Shown: positions 35,376-43,348 of the stretch, one piece after another
Numbering within the stretch: position 1 is the stretch's first letter
How the letters are laid out: every line of letters begins with the position of its first letter
Assembly (NCBI RefSeq): GCF_049847105.1
Contig: NZ_JBNCNS010000007.1
Span: 124,001-188,000 of the forward strand
Direction: 5' to 3'
DNA: 64,000 nucleotides
Origin: Gordonia sp049847105
GTDB lineage: Bacteria; Actinomycetota; Actinomycetes; Mycobacteriales; Mycobacteriaceae
Program-made: the position numbers and the translations under genes
The notes under the pieces: generated by a model
What the model was told of the DNA's origin: nothing
Database searches by the model: none
Seen by the model: only the letters and a program-made list of their open reading frames with translations

Positions 35376-36617
35376 CTAGGGCAGTGCGACGCCGAGCAAC
35401 GCGTCGACGGCGTGTTCGACCTCCGCGGGGGCCCCGGCCGATCCGCCGATCCCCTCGGCCACATCGCGGCACCACGCGTCGATCGCGGCCAGCGCCTTCG
35501 GGGTGTCGAGGTCATCGGCGAGGTGCTGGCGTACGCGCGCGATCACCGGTGCCGCGTCCGGGCCGGTGGGCGCCGACGTCGCGGTGCGCCACCGCTGTAG
35601 CCGCTCCTGCGCCTGGTCGAGAACCGCGTCGGTCCACATCCGGTCGGCCCGATAGTGATCGGCGAGCAGGGCGAGCCGGATCGCAGCCGGGTCCACACCG
35701 TCGCGGCGCAGGCCGGAGACGAACACGAGATTGCCGCGGCTCTTCGACATCTTCTCGCCGTCGAGACCGACCATCCCGGTGTGTACGTAGTGACGGGCAA
35801 AGCGGCGCGAATCGGTCAGCGCCTCGCCGTGGGCGGCGGAGAACTCGTGATGCGGGAAGATGAGGTCGTTGCCACCACCCTGGATGTCGAACTCGACGCC
35901 GAGGCGGTTCAGCGCGATCGCCGAGCACTCGATGTGCCAGCCCGGCCGTCCTGGCCCCTGGGGCGAGTCCCAGGACGGCTCACCGGGGCGCGTCGCGCGC
36001 CACAGCAAAGCGTCGAGCGGGTCTCGTTTGCCTGCCCGGTCCGGGTCGCCGCCGCGCTCGGCGAAGAACTTCTCCATCGCCGCGCGGTCGTACCCGGACT
36101 CGTAGCCGAACTGTTCGGTCGCGTCAGTGCGGAAATACACGTCGGGATACTCGGCATCGTCGACGACGTAGGCCGCCCCGGACGCCAACAGCTTGCCGAC
36201 CACCTCGACGACCTCGCCGACCGATTCGATGGCGCCGATGTAGTCGCGCGGCGGGAGCACTCGCAGCGCGGTCATGTCGTCGCGGAACAGCTGGGTCTCG
36301 CGTGCACCGAGGTCCTGCCAGTCGATGCCGTCGCGTTCGGCCCGCTCGAAGAGCGGATCGTCGACGTCGGTCACATTCTGCACGTAGTGCACGTCGTGTC
36401 CGAGGTCACGCAGCACGCGGTTCACCAGATCGAAGGTGACGTAGGTCGCGGCATGCCCCAGGTGGGTCGCGTCGTAGGGGGTGATCCCACAGACGTACAT
36501 CGTGGCGGTCTCGCCCGGACTGACGGGACGAACCTGTGCGTCGGAGGTGTCATAGAGGCGGAGTGCCGGCCCGGTGCCCGGCACGGCCGGAAGGGCGGGG
36601 TCAGGCCAAGACTGCAT
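35376..36617 (-). CDS. mshC: Cysteine:GlcN-Ins ligase MshC (mycothiol synthesis)
   Basis: A 413-residue paralogue of cysteinyl-tRNA synthetase that ligates cysteine to glucosaminyl-inositol with ATP, the third step of mycothiol synthesis. It has the zinc cysteine in YVCGITPYD, the HIGH-like THLGHA, IECSAIAL with the second zinc cysteine, FPHHEFS, and KMSKS (DGEKMSKSRGN). It is shorter than CysS and lacks the anticodon-binding domain, which separates MshC from CysS. TACAGT ends 7 nt before ATG 36617. It is followed upstream by the SCO1664-DUF3090 operon. Confidence 0.95.
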   Translation of the reverse strand: MQSWPDPALPAVPGTGPALRLYDTSDAQVRPVSPGETATMYVCGITPYDATHLGHAATYVTFDLVNRVLRDLGHDVHYVQNVTDVDDPLFERAERDGIDWQDLGARETQLFRDDMTALRVLPPRDYIGAIESVGEVVEVVGKLLASGAAYVVDDAEYPDVYFRTDATEQFGYESGYDRAAMEKFFAERGGDPDRAGKRDPLDALLWRATRPGEPSWDSPQGPGRPGWHIECSAIALNRLGVEFDIQGGGNDLIFPHHEFSAAHGEALTDSRRFARHYVHTGMVGLDGEKMSKSRGNLVFVSGLRRDGVDPAAIRLALLADHYRADRMWTDAVLDQAQERLQRWRTATSAPTGPDAAPVIARVRQHLADDLDTPKALAAIDAWCRDVAEGIGGSAGAPAEVEHAVDALLGVALP

Positions 36618-36623
36618 GGGTCC

Positions 36624-36629
36624 ACTGTA
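36624..36629 (-). promoter_or_regulatory. Putative -10 hexamer for leaderless mshC transcript
   Basis: TACAGT ends 7 nt before the mshC ATG, in the 75-bp gap after the kinase-like gene. Confidence 0.5.
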
Positions 36630-36692
36630 TGGCCCGGCTCGCGACGCGGCCCGCGGGGATCGGATGCTCGACCGTGCGACCTTCGGCAGCGG

Positions 36693-37601
36693 TCAGAAGG
36701 GTGGCCACGGAATCGGCCGGTGACCCGGTGGGTGCGGCATCGTCTCGTGCTCGACGAGCTCGCCGGCACGTACGGCCATCGCGAGGATCTCGTCATCGGT
36801 GATGTGCCCGGCCAACTCGGCGGTGAGGGGGTGGTCGGCCGAGGTCAGATGTTCGACGAGGCCGCCGAGATCGGCCAGCAGATGTGTGGGGATCGGCTCG
36901 CCCGCCCATCCCCACAGGACGGTCCGCAGCTTGTCGTCGGTATGCAGGCAGATCCCGTGGTCGACGCCGTACACCCCGCCGTCGAGGCCTTCCAGGACGT
37001 GACCGCCCTTGCGGTCGGCGTTGTTCAGCACGATGTCGAGCACGGCCATCCGTTGTAGCCGCGGGTCGTCGGCGTGCACGAGGACGACCGGCTCACCGAG
37101 CCCGTCGAGCGCGCGGAGGATCGCCTTGTAGCCGGTCGGAACGGTGTCGGCGGGACACAGGTCGACCAGGTCGACCCGCGGGATCGGGAGGTCGACGGCC
37201 GCTCCCGCTCTCGATGGCGGCTCGTCGTTCTCCGCGGTCACCACCCACCGCTGCACCATTCCCGGTCCCAATGGACCGTCACGGTGGATGGTCGTCGGGA
37301 TGACCGACCAGCCGAGTGCCTCCGACACCAGAAACGACGACACCTCGCGCCCGGCGAGCGTGCCGTCGGGGAAATCCCACAGCGGCACCTCGCCCCGGAC
37401 CGGCTTGTAGACACAGCGCACCTCGGTGTCCCCGAGGACGGCGTCGCAGACCAGCGTCGCATTGCTCGCCGACGGGATGCGTCCGATGATGACCAGCTCG
37501 CCGGTGCGGAGCGCCTCGACCTCGGCAGCACCGCGATCGTCTCGGCGGTCGCCGGAACCCGACGTCTCGGGCCCGGGCGCGGACGGTTCTCCGACGGTCA
37601 C
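36693..37601 (-). CDS. SCO1664-family kinase-like protein
   Basis: A 302-residue protein from GTG 37601. After about 28 disordered residues, the sequence has kinase-like landmarks of the PI3/4-kinase/HipA type: CVYKPVRGE with Lys66, a helix with Glu (GREVSSFLVSEALGW), a catalytic-loop-like stretch LDIVLNNADRKGGH (D196, with H201 where Asn is usual) and GVDHG (D214) in place of DFG. I infer an ATP-binding phosphotransferase fold; the substrate is unknown. It is equivalent to Rv2133c and lies 1 bp after the DUF3090 gene, so the two are coupled. Confidence 0.8.
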   Translation of the reverse strand: MTVGEPSAPGPETSGSGDRRDDRGAAEVEALRTGELVIIGRIPSASNATLVCDAVLGDTEVRCVYKPVRGEVPLWDFPDGTLAGREVSSFLVSEALGWSVIPTTIHRDGPLGPGMVQRWVVTAENDEPPSRAGAAVDLPIPRVDLVDLCPADTVPTGYKAILRALDGLGEPVVLVHADDPRLQRMAVLDIVLNNADRKGGHVLEGLDGGVYGVDHGICLHTDDKLRTVLWGWAGEPIPTHLLADLGGLVEHLTSADHPLTAELAGHITDDEILAMAVRAGELVEHETMPHPPGHRPIPWPPF

Positions 37602-37602
37602 A

Positions 37603-38295
37603 TCAGTCCTGCGGGTTCGGACCGGGATCGGTGTCGTCGTCCGGGTCGGTCGGATCCACGTCCAGGTAACCGCCCTCGTCCTGGATCGTCAGGTTCCGGA
37701 ACACCTCGGGATCGACGAAGTCGAGCGATTTGCTGAGTTCGGCATCGCGTTTGTAGCCGTTGGTCCGCACGCACAGGTGGCCGTCCGGATCGAGTGGTTC
37801 GTGGCAGAGCGGGCAGGGCTGCCGGCCGGCCGAGATCACGCGTGAGGAACGGGCGGCGAACTCACGGGCCGCCTCGGTGGTGAGGAACACCCGAACGGCG
37901 TCGGGTCCCTCGTCGGTGTCGTCGAGGACGACGCTCTCGTCGAACTCTCCCTCCGTGATCGCCAGCAGCTCCACCACGACGGCCTCGGATTCGGCATCCC
38001 AGCCCAGGCCCATCGTGCCGACGCGGAATTCCGCGTCCACCGGCATCACCAGCGGACTGAGGTCGCCGACCTGGTCGCTCTCCGGGGGAATGGCCGTCCC
38101 GAATCGACGGTGGATCTCGTCGAGCAGCGCACCGATGCGGTCGGCCAGGATGGCCACCTGCTGCTTCTCCAGCATCACGCTGACGATTCTCGTCTCGTGC
38201 ACGGCCTGGAGGTAGAACGTTCGGTCGCCCGGCTGGCCGACCGTACCGGCAACGAACCGGTCCGGGGTTCGGAACACGTGTATCGCGCGAGACAT
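37603..38295 (-). CDS. DUF3090-family protein with C-terminal zinc-site candidate
   Basis: A 230-residue protein from ATG 38295, with AAGGAGG 5 nt upstream. The first 150 residues are a mixed alpha/beta domain of unknown function (HVFRTPDRFVAGTVGQPGDRTFYLQAV, KQQVAILADRIGALLDEI). Then C161, C164, H173 and C175 (CPLCHEPLDPDGHLC) form a likely zinc knuckle, followed by an acidic tail. The equivalent is Rv2134c. Its constant neighbours are a kinase-like protein downstream and a histidine phosphatase upstream. Confidence 0.85.
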   Translation of the reverse strand: MSRAIHVFRTPDRFVAGTVGQPGDRTFYLQAVHETRIVSVMLEKQQVAILADRIGALLDEIHRRFGTAIPPESDQVGDLSPLVMPVDAEFRVGTMGLGWDAESEAVVVELLAITEGEFDESVVLDDTDEGPDAVRVFLTTEAAREFAARSSRVISAGRQPCPLCHEPLDPDGHLCVRTNGYKRDAELSKSLDFVDPEVFRNLTIQDEGGYLDVDPTDPDDDTDPGPNPQD

Positions 38296-38320
38296 CACAC
38301 CTCCTTGGCTTGTTCGTCCA

Positions 38321-39103
38321 TTATCCGCGTGCGAGGGGGGTGGCCGCAGCCTTGTCGCCACGATCGCGACCGTCGACGCCGGAGGCACCTCCCACCACGG
38401 CGTCCTCACCTGCGGCGACCTCGGCGGATCCGTCACGCCGCCCGTCCTTCTCGCGGTGCGGTGGCGGGACCGACAGGACCGCCGTGCTGTTGACGGTGTG
38501 CACATACGGGCGGGTGGAGCCGTATCGGATGACGCTGATCGATGCGGGTTCGACGACGATGCGCTGGAACGAATCGAGATGCATGCCCATCGCGTCGGCG
38601 ATCACCGCCTTGATCACGTCGCCATGCGAACACGCAACCCAGACGCCACTGCCGTCCTCGCCCCCGTGCACCCGGTCGAGATCGCGGATCGCGGCGACGG
38701 CCCGCGCCTGGACCGCTGCAAGGCCCTCCCCGCCGGGGAACACGGCGGCCGACGGATGCTGCTGCACGGTCTTCCAGAGCGGCTCCGAGAACAACTCCTT
38801 GATGGGCTTGTTCGTCCACTCGCCGTAGTCGACCTCCGCAAGGGCGTCCACCACGAGTTCGGGGACGTCACGCTGGTCATCGGCGCCCAGCACAGCCATC
38901 AACGGCGCCACGGTCTGCGCACAGCGATCCAACGGGGAACGCGCGACCGCGGCGATCTCGCCGATGCACACTCCGAGCCGGTCGATCAGGCCCGCGGCCT
39001 GCTCTCGCCCCTTGTCGTCGAGTGACACTCCGGGCGTCCGCCCGGCGAGCACCCCCGAGGTGTTGGCCGTGGAACGTCCGTGTCGCACCAGAATCACGGT
39101 CAT
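38321..39103 (-). CDS. Histidine-phosphatase superfamily (phosphoglycerate-mutase-like) protein
   Basis: A 260-residue protein. The phospho-acceptor His is in LVRHGRSTANTSG, the second Arg in AVARSPLDRCAQT, the acid residue in EVDYGEWTNKPI and the second His in VACSHGDVIKAV. It probably removes phosphate from a small molecule or protein; the first-block form RHGRSTAN is typical of the mycobacterial family (Rv2135c), described in older work as a phosphatase. The last 45 residues are a charged, disordered tail. TATGGT ends 7 nt before ATG 39103. DUF3090 follows after 25 bp. Confidence 0.88.
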   Translation of the reverse strand: MTVILVRHGRSTANTSGVLAGRTPGVSLDDKGREQAAGLIDRLGVCIGEIAAVARSPLDRCAQTVAPLMAVLGADDQRDVPELVVDALAEVDYGEWTNKPIKELFSEPLWKTVQQHPSAAVFPGGEGLAAVQARAVAAIRDLDRVHGGEDGSGVWVACSHGDVIKAVIADAMGMHLDSFQRIVVEPASISVIRYGSTRPYVHTVNSTAVLSVPPPHREKDGRRDGSAEVAAGEDAVVGGASGVDGRDRGDKAAATPLARG

Positions 39104-39109
39104 GTCTCA

Positions 39110-39115
39110 ACCATA
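39110..39115 (-). promoter_or_regulatory. Putative -10 hexamer for leaderless histidine-phosphatase transcript
   Basis: TATGGT ends 7 nt before ATG 39103. It would drive the phosphatase-DUF3090-kinase-like operon. Confidence 0.5.
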
Positions 39116-39174
39116 GGCGTAGCCAACAACATGGATCGCGACGCGACGGTCCGCCGACCTCATGCCCGGTCCAC

Positions 39175-40005
39175 TCACGTGGCGCTGATCACACCCCCGG
39201 CGAGGAGGCCCATCACGGTGAGGCCGAGGATCACCCGGTATGCGCCGAACCAGTTCATCGAATGGGCGCTGACGAAGCGCAGCAGCCAGGCGATCGACGC
39301 ATAACCGATGACGAAGGCGATGAGAGTGGCGACCAGCAGTTGCGATCCGGATGCCTCCATCCCCTCGCCGCTGGGGTCGAAAGCGTCGGGGAGGCTGAAC
39401 AGTCCCGACGCGGTCACCGCCGGGATGGCGAGCAGGAAGGAGAAACGGAAGGCCGCCTCTCGCTCGAGCCCCAGGAAGAGTCCGGCGCTGGCGGTTGCGC
39501 CCGAACGCGAGACCCCGGGGACCAACGCCAGACACTGGGCCAGTCCCATCACCACGCCGTCCCGCAATGTCAGCTGCTCCATCGAGCGTTCCTTGCGTCC
39601 GTAGCGCTCGGCGAGCCAGATGACGCCGGCGAACACGATCAGCACGGTCGCGACCAGCCAGAGGTTGCGCCCGGATGTCCGGATCTGGTCCTTGAACAGG
39701 AATCCCAGGACACCGATCGGGATGGTCGCGAAGATCACGTACCAGCCGATGCGGTAGTCGAGGCCGCGCTCCTCCTCGTTCGTCAGACCGCGGAACCACG
39801 CCGCCACGATCCGCGCGATGTCGCGCGCGAAGTAGACCAGCACGGCGGCTTCGGTCCCGAGCTGGGTGACCGCGGTGAACGAGGCGCCGGCATCCCCGCC
39901 GAACATGATCTCCGAGGCGATCCGCAGATGGCCCGACGACGAGATCGGCAGGAACTCGGTGAGACCTTGCAGGGCACCGAGCACGATCGACTGGGCCCAC
40001 GTCAT
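39175..40005 (-). CDS. uppP: Undecaprenyl-diphosphatase UppP
   Basis: A 276-residue membrane enzyme (BacA type) that recycles undecaprenyl diphosphate to the monophosphate carrier for cell-wall synthesis. Both signatures are present: GLTEFLPISSSGHL with the catalytic Glu, and LVPGVSRSGATASAGLFLG with Ser/Arg. Eight helices are predicted. ATG 40005 (MTWAQS) matches the family start; GTG 40017 is an alternative. It is divergent from lppL with 152 bp between, and 71 bp downstream lies the phosphatase operon. Confidence 0.95.
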   Translation of the reverse strand: MTWAQSIVLGALQGLTEFLPISSSGHLRIASEIMFGGDAGASFTAVTQLGTEAAVLVYFARDIARIVAAWFRGLTNEEERGLDYRIGWYVIFATIPIGVLGFLFKDQIRTSGRNLWLVATVLIVFAGVIWLAERYGRKERSMEQLTLRDGVVMGLAQCLALVPGVSRSGATASAGLFLGLEREAAFRFSFLLAIPAVTASGLFSLPDAFDPSGEGMEASGSQLLVATLIAFVIGYASIAWLLRFVSAHSMNWFGAYRVILGLTVMGLLAGGVISAT

Positions 40006-40157
40006 GGTGTCTGTCACGGCGGCTGATGCTACGTGGAAACCCGCTGCGGCACCGCATCGCCCGCACCGGCGTTTCCCGGCATCCGCCGCAGATCCGACAC
40101 GAGCCGTCGACCCGACCCCGCGCGTCCCGGATCGGCGTCGTGACGCAAGATGGTGAG

Positions 40158-41270
40158 ATGCACGTGCCGAGATCACCGCGCCGGATCCCCCTGTTCACCG
40201 CGGTGCGCAGGCCTGCGCCGATCGCCGCCGGGATCGTCGCGATCGCTGCCGTCGTGCTGGTGTCGGGTTGCGGATCGTCCGGCGACAGTTCGTCCACCCC
40301 GAACGTGCCGACCGTCACACCGGCGACCGCCGAGCAGGCCCCGCCCGGTCCGGCTGCCGCGCCGGCCGGCGTGGTGGTGCCGACTCCCGCGAACAGCCGT
40401 GGACTGGCGATCGACTCGGGCACCGTCGCGGTGCTCGATCCGGCCGGGACCACCGTCCTGCGTTACGCCACCGACCGCATTTCCGACGCTCCGCGACGAT
40501 CGACGACACCCCCACTGACCCGCATCGTCGGCAGTGGCGACGGTTCGTTCCTCGGCGTCGGACCGGACGTCATCGCGCGCATCGCCGCCGACGGCGCGGT
40601 GACCACCACCCCGATCTCGGCTACCGACCCGACCGCGTTGGCACGCACCGCATCCGGGCAGGTGCTCGTCGGTACCGACGACGGTCGACTGTTGGTCTTC
40701 GATCGCGATCTGAAGCCGGGCCGGGTCATCGACAAGTTCATCCGGGTCGATGACATCACCGTCTCCCCACCGGGCGCCGACCTCTCCGACGAACAGGTCG
40801 TCGTTCTCGATCGTGCACAGTCCTCGGTCACCCCGGTCACCATCGCCGACGGCGACCTCGGTCCCGCACTGAGGGCGGGCAACGGGGCCACCAACTCCAC
40901 CGTCGACCGATACGGGCGTGTGCTGGTCGCCAACACGCGCGACGACGAGGTCGTCGGATTCTTCGGATCCCCGCTGGTCATGCGATTCCGGTATCCCGTG
41001 CCGGCCGGCCCGTACGCCGTAGACTACGACGACACCCACAACCTGATGTGGGTGTCGACGACGGCGAACAACGAGGTGGTGGCCTATGACCTGTCCGGTG
41101 GCGAACCCGTGGCGAAGCATCGGTTCCCGGCCGTCGCCCAACCGGACAGTATCGCCGTCGACGACGGGTCGGGCACCGTGTTCGTCCTCTCGGCCCGGGG
41201 CGGACTCCAGATCGCCCCGCCGGATTACATGTTGCGCGGGGTCGCGCCCGTCACACCATCGGGTCCGTGA
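40158..41270 (+). CDS. lppL: Lipoprotein of the LppL type
   Basis: A 370-residue secreted lipoprotein from ATG 40158. A basic n-region, hydrophobic core (APIAAGIVAIAAVVLV) and lipobox VSGC place the lipidated Cys at about residue 35. The mature part, after a Pro/Ala/Thr linker, looks like a beta-propeller of repeated blades (GDGSFLGVGPDVIARIAADG, ASGQVLVGTDDGRLLVFD, TANNEVVAYDLSGG, DGSGTVFVLSARGG). In M. tuberculosis lppL (Rv2138) occupies the same place before pyrD. Function unknown; it could be a scaffold at the envelope. It is coupled to the next gene by GTGA. Confidence 0.88.
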   Translation: MHVPRSPRRIPLFTAVRRPAPIAAGIVAIAAVVLVSGCGSSGDSSSTPNVPTVTPATAEQAPPGPAAAPAGVVVPTPANSRGLAIDSGTVAVLDPAGTTVLRYATDRISDAPRRSTTPPLTRIVGSGDGSFLGVGPDVIARIAADGAVTTTPISATDPTALARTASGQVLVGTDDGRLLVFDRDLKPGRVIDKFIRVDDITVSPPGADLSDEQVVVLDRAQSSVTPVTIADGDLGPALRAGNGATNSTVDRYGRVLVANTRDDEVVGFFGSPLVMRFRYPVPAGPYAVDYDDTHNLMWVSTTANNEVVAYDLSGGEPVAKHRFPAVAQPDSIAVDDGSGTVFVLSARGGLQIAPPDYMLRGVAPVTPSGP

Positions 41271-41608
41271 CGATGTCGCCTGACCCCCACACCGACGGCA
41301 TCGCTGCTCGCCACGGCCGGGCGATATCCCGGTCGGGGCAGCGCCATCCACGTGGCTGGGAGGTCACCTCCGACACCCACGAGTGTGTGCTCCTCACCCT
41401 GCCTCCCGATGTCACCCGGGTCACCGCGTCGATGCGCCTGTCCATCGAGGCGGAGTTCGGCGGCTGGGAGCTCAAGCGCGTTCGGCTCTACTCCGACGGC
41501 ACCCGGAAGGTGTTGCTACGCCGAAAGAAGCCACCGCGGACACGGATCATCCTCGACGATGACAGCGTCAGTTCCGGCTACCCGGACGCAGGGGCCACCG
41601 CATGCTGA
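41267..41608 (+). CDS. DUF5703-family small protein
   Basis: A 113-residue protein; GTG 41267 overlaps the lppL stop, and ATG 41273 is an alternative. The central part (WEVTSDTHECVLLTLPPDVTRVTASMRLSIEAEFGGWELKRVRLYSDGTRKVLLRRK) fits the DUF5703 domain found in mycobacteria between lppL and pyrD. Function unknown. A basic cluster (LLRRKKPPRTR) lies near the end. It overlaps pyrD by 7 bp, so lppL-DUF5703-pyrD is one operon. Confidence 0.75.
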   Translation: MTMSPDPHTDGIAARHGRAISRSGQRHPRGWEVTSDTHECVLLTLPPDVTRVTASMRLSIEAEFGGWELKRVRLYSDGTRKVLLRRKKPPRTRIILDDDSVSSGYPDAGATAC

Positions 41609-42702
41609 GTCGGATCAACGCCGCGCTGTACCCGATCCTGCTCCGGCTGATGTTCCGTCTCTCGCCGGAACGCATCCACGGCCTCGCGTTCGGGGCCATC
41701 GCATTCGCCGGCCGGAACCCGTTGCTGCGCTACGGCACCGCGAAGGTACTGGCACCCGAGGATCCGCTGCTCCGGCAACGCGTGTTCGGTGTCGACTTCC
41801 CCGCTCCCCTCGGCCTGGCGGCCGGGTTCGACAAGAGCGCCTCGGCCGTGAACGCCTGGGGCCAGATCGGATTCGGCTATGCGGAGATCGGGACCATCAC
41901 CGGAGAGGCTCAGCCCGGCAATCCCACGCCGCGACTGTTCCGCCTGCCCGCGGATCGGGCGCTGATCAATCGGATGGGTTTCAACAATCCCGGCGCCCGC
42001 GAAGCCGCACAGCATCTCCGTGCACTGCGACCCGGCCCGAAGAGCGTGCCGATCGGGGCGAACATCGGCAAGACGAAGGTGGTCCCCGTCGAGGAGGCGG
42101 TGGACGACTACCGGTTCAGCGCCCGCACCCTCGGGCCCCTCGCCGACTTCGTCGTGGTCAACGTGAGCTCGCCCAACACGCCGGGCCTCCGCGACCTCCA
42201 GGCCGTCGACTCATTGCGACCGATCCTGGCGGCGGTGCAGGAAGAGGTCACGGTACCGGTCCTGGTGAAGATCGCTCCCGATCTCGCCGACGCGGACATC
42301 GATGCCGTTGCCGATCTCGCCGTCGAACTCGGGCTCGGCGGGATCGTGGCGACCAACACGACCATCGAGCGCAGCGGGCTACAGACCCCTGCCGACGACG
42401 TCGCCGCCCTCGGTGCGGGCGGGCTGTCCGGGGCCCCGCTCGCCGACCGGTCACTGACCGTGCTTCGCCGACTCCATGCGCGGGTCGGCGGACGGGTCGC
42501 GCTCGTCAGCGTCGGCGGTATCGAGACCGCCGATCAGGCCTGGGAGCGCATCCTGGCCGGCGCCGATCTCCTGCAGGGCTACACCGGATTCATCTACGGC
42601 GGACCCTTGTGGGTCAAGGAGATCCACGACGGCATCGCCGAACGGGTGCGAGCCGGCGGCTTCGCGAGCCTGGCCGACGCGGTCGGCAGCGCGGCTTCGT
42701 AG
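41602..42702 (+). CDS. pyrD: Quinone-dependent dihydroorotate dehydrogenase PyrD (class 2)
   Basis: A 366-residue flavoprotein for the fourth step of pyrimidine synthesis. The N-terminal amphipathic helix (PILLRLMFRLSPERIHGLAF) marks the membrane-bound, quinone-using class. FMN- and substrate-binding segments are LGLAAGFDKSA, GTITGEAQPGNPTPRLFRLP, NRMGFNNPG, and NVSSPNTPGLRDLQ, whose Ser serves as the catalytic base, then VGGIETADQAWERILAGADLLQGYTG for phosphate. It ends at an inverted repeat facing the PEBP gene. Confidence 0.96.
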   Translation: MLSRINAALYPILLRLMFRLSPERIHGLAFGAIAFAGRNPLLRYGTAKVLAPEDPLLRQRVFGVDFPAPLGLAAGFDKSASAVNAWGQIGFGYAEIGTITGEAQPGNPTPRLFRLPADRALINRMGFNNPGAREAAQHLRALRPGPKSVPIGANIGKTKVVPVEEAVDDYRFSARTLGPLADFVVVNVSSPNTPGLRDLQAVDSLRPILAAVQEEVTVPVLVKIAPDLADADIDAVADLAVELGLGGIVATNTTIERSGLQTPADDVAALGAGGLSGAPLADRSLTVLRRLHARVGGRVALVSVGGIETADQAWERILAGADLLQGYTGFIYGGPLWVKEIHDGIAERVRAGGFASLADAVGSAAS

Positions 42703-42732
42703 TCAGGACACACGGTATTCGCGTGTCCTGAC
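42702..42732. terminator. Hairpin between convergent pyrD and PEBP genes
   Basis: Arms gtcaggacac (42702-42711) and gtgtcctgac (42723-42732), 11-nt loop, starting at the last base of the pyrD stop codon. No T-tract. Confidence 0.6.
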
Positions 42733-42746
42733 CACGATTCGGCAAC

Positions 42747-43289
42747 TCAGATGTCCTCGGAAGCCTGTTCGTGGGTGCCGACGACGGTGGCCCGCGCGAT
42801 TGCATGCGAGAACAGGTTGAAGCCGAGGTACGCAGGGGTCGCGCCGTCGGGCAAACCGAGCGACTCGACGTCGACGGCATGCACCACCACAAAGTAGCGA
42901 TGGGGACCGTGTCCGGGCGGCGGCGCCGCGCCGATGAAGCGCTTCTGTGCCGCGTCGTTGGCCAGCGTGACCGCACCCGAGGGCAGCCCGCTACCGGTGT
43001 CGTCACCGGCGCCCGCGGGCAGCGAGGTCACCGAGACCGGGATGTCAGCAACCGCCCAGTGCCAGAAACCCGATGCCGTAGGCGCATCCGGGTCGTACAC
43101 CGTGACCGCGAAACTCTTGGTCTCCGAGGGGAATCCGGACCAGGTCAGTTGCGGCGACAGATCTTCGCCGCCTGCCCCCATGATCCCGCTCACCTGCTCG
43201 TTGCGCAGCGGCCCGCCGTCGGCGATGCTCTCCGACGTCAGGGTGAAGCCGGGCAGTGTCGGTAGCGGGTCGTACGGGTTGAACGCCAT
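42747..43289 (-). CDS. PEBP-family (YbhB/YbcL, Raf-kinase-inhibitor-like) protein
   Basis: A 180-residue cytoplasmic protein from ATG 43289 with AAAGGTG upstream. The phosphatidylethanolamine-binding signature is complete: DPDAPTASGFWHWAVADIP and GPHRYFVVVHAVD, plus GGEDLSPQLTW. Such proteins have a conserved anion pocket, but no firm substrate. The mycobacterial counterpart (Rv2140c) has been studied as a ligand-binding protein. It ends opposite pyrD and starts 59 bp after the M20 peptidase. Confidence 0.92.
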   Translation of the reverse strand: MAFNPYDPLPTLPGFTLTSESIADGGPLRNEQVSGIMGAGGEDLSPQLTWSGFPSETKSFAVTVYDPDAPTASGFWHWAVADIPVSVTSLPAGAGDDTGSGLPSGAVTLANDAAQKRFIGAAPPPGHGPHRYFVVVHAVDVESLGLPDGATPAYLGFNLFSHAIARATVVGTHEQASEDI

Positions 43290-43348
43290 CAGAACACCTT
43301 TCTCGGGTCAGCGCGGAACAGGTCGAACGCGCATCGGACTCCAGTACA

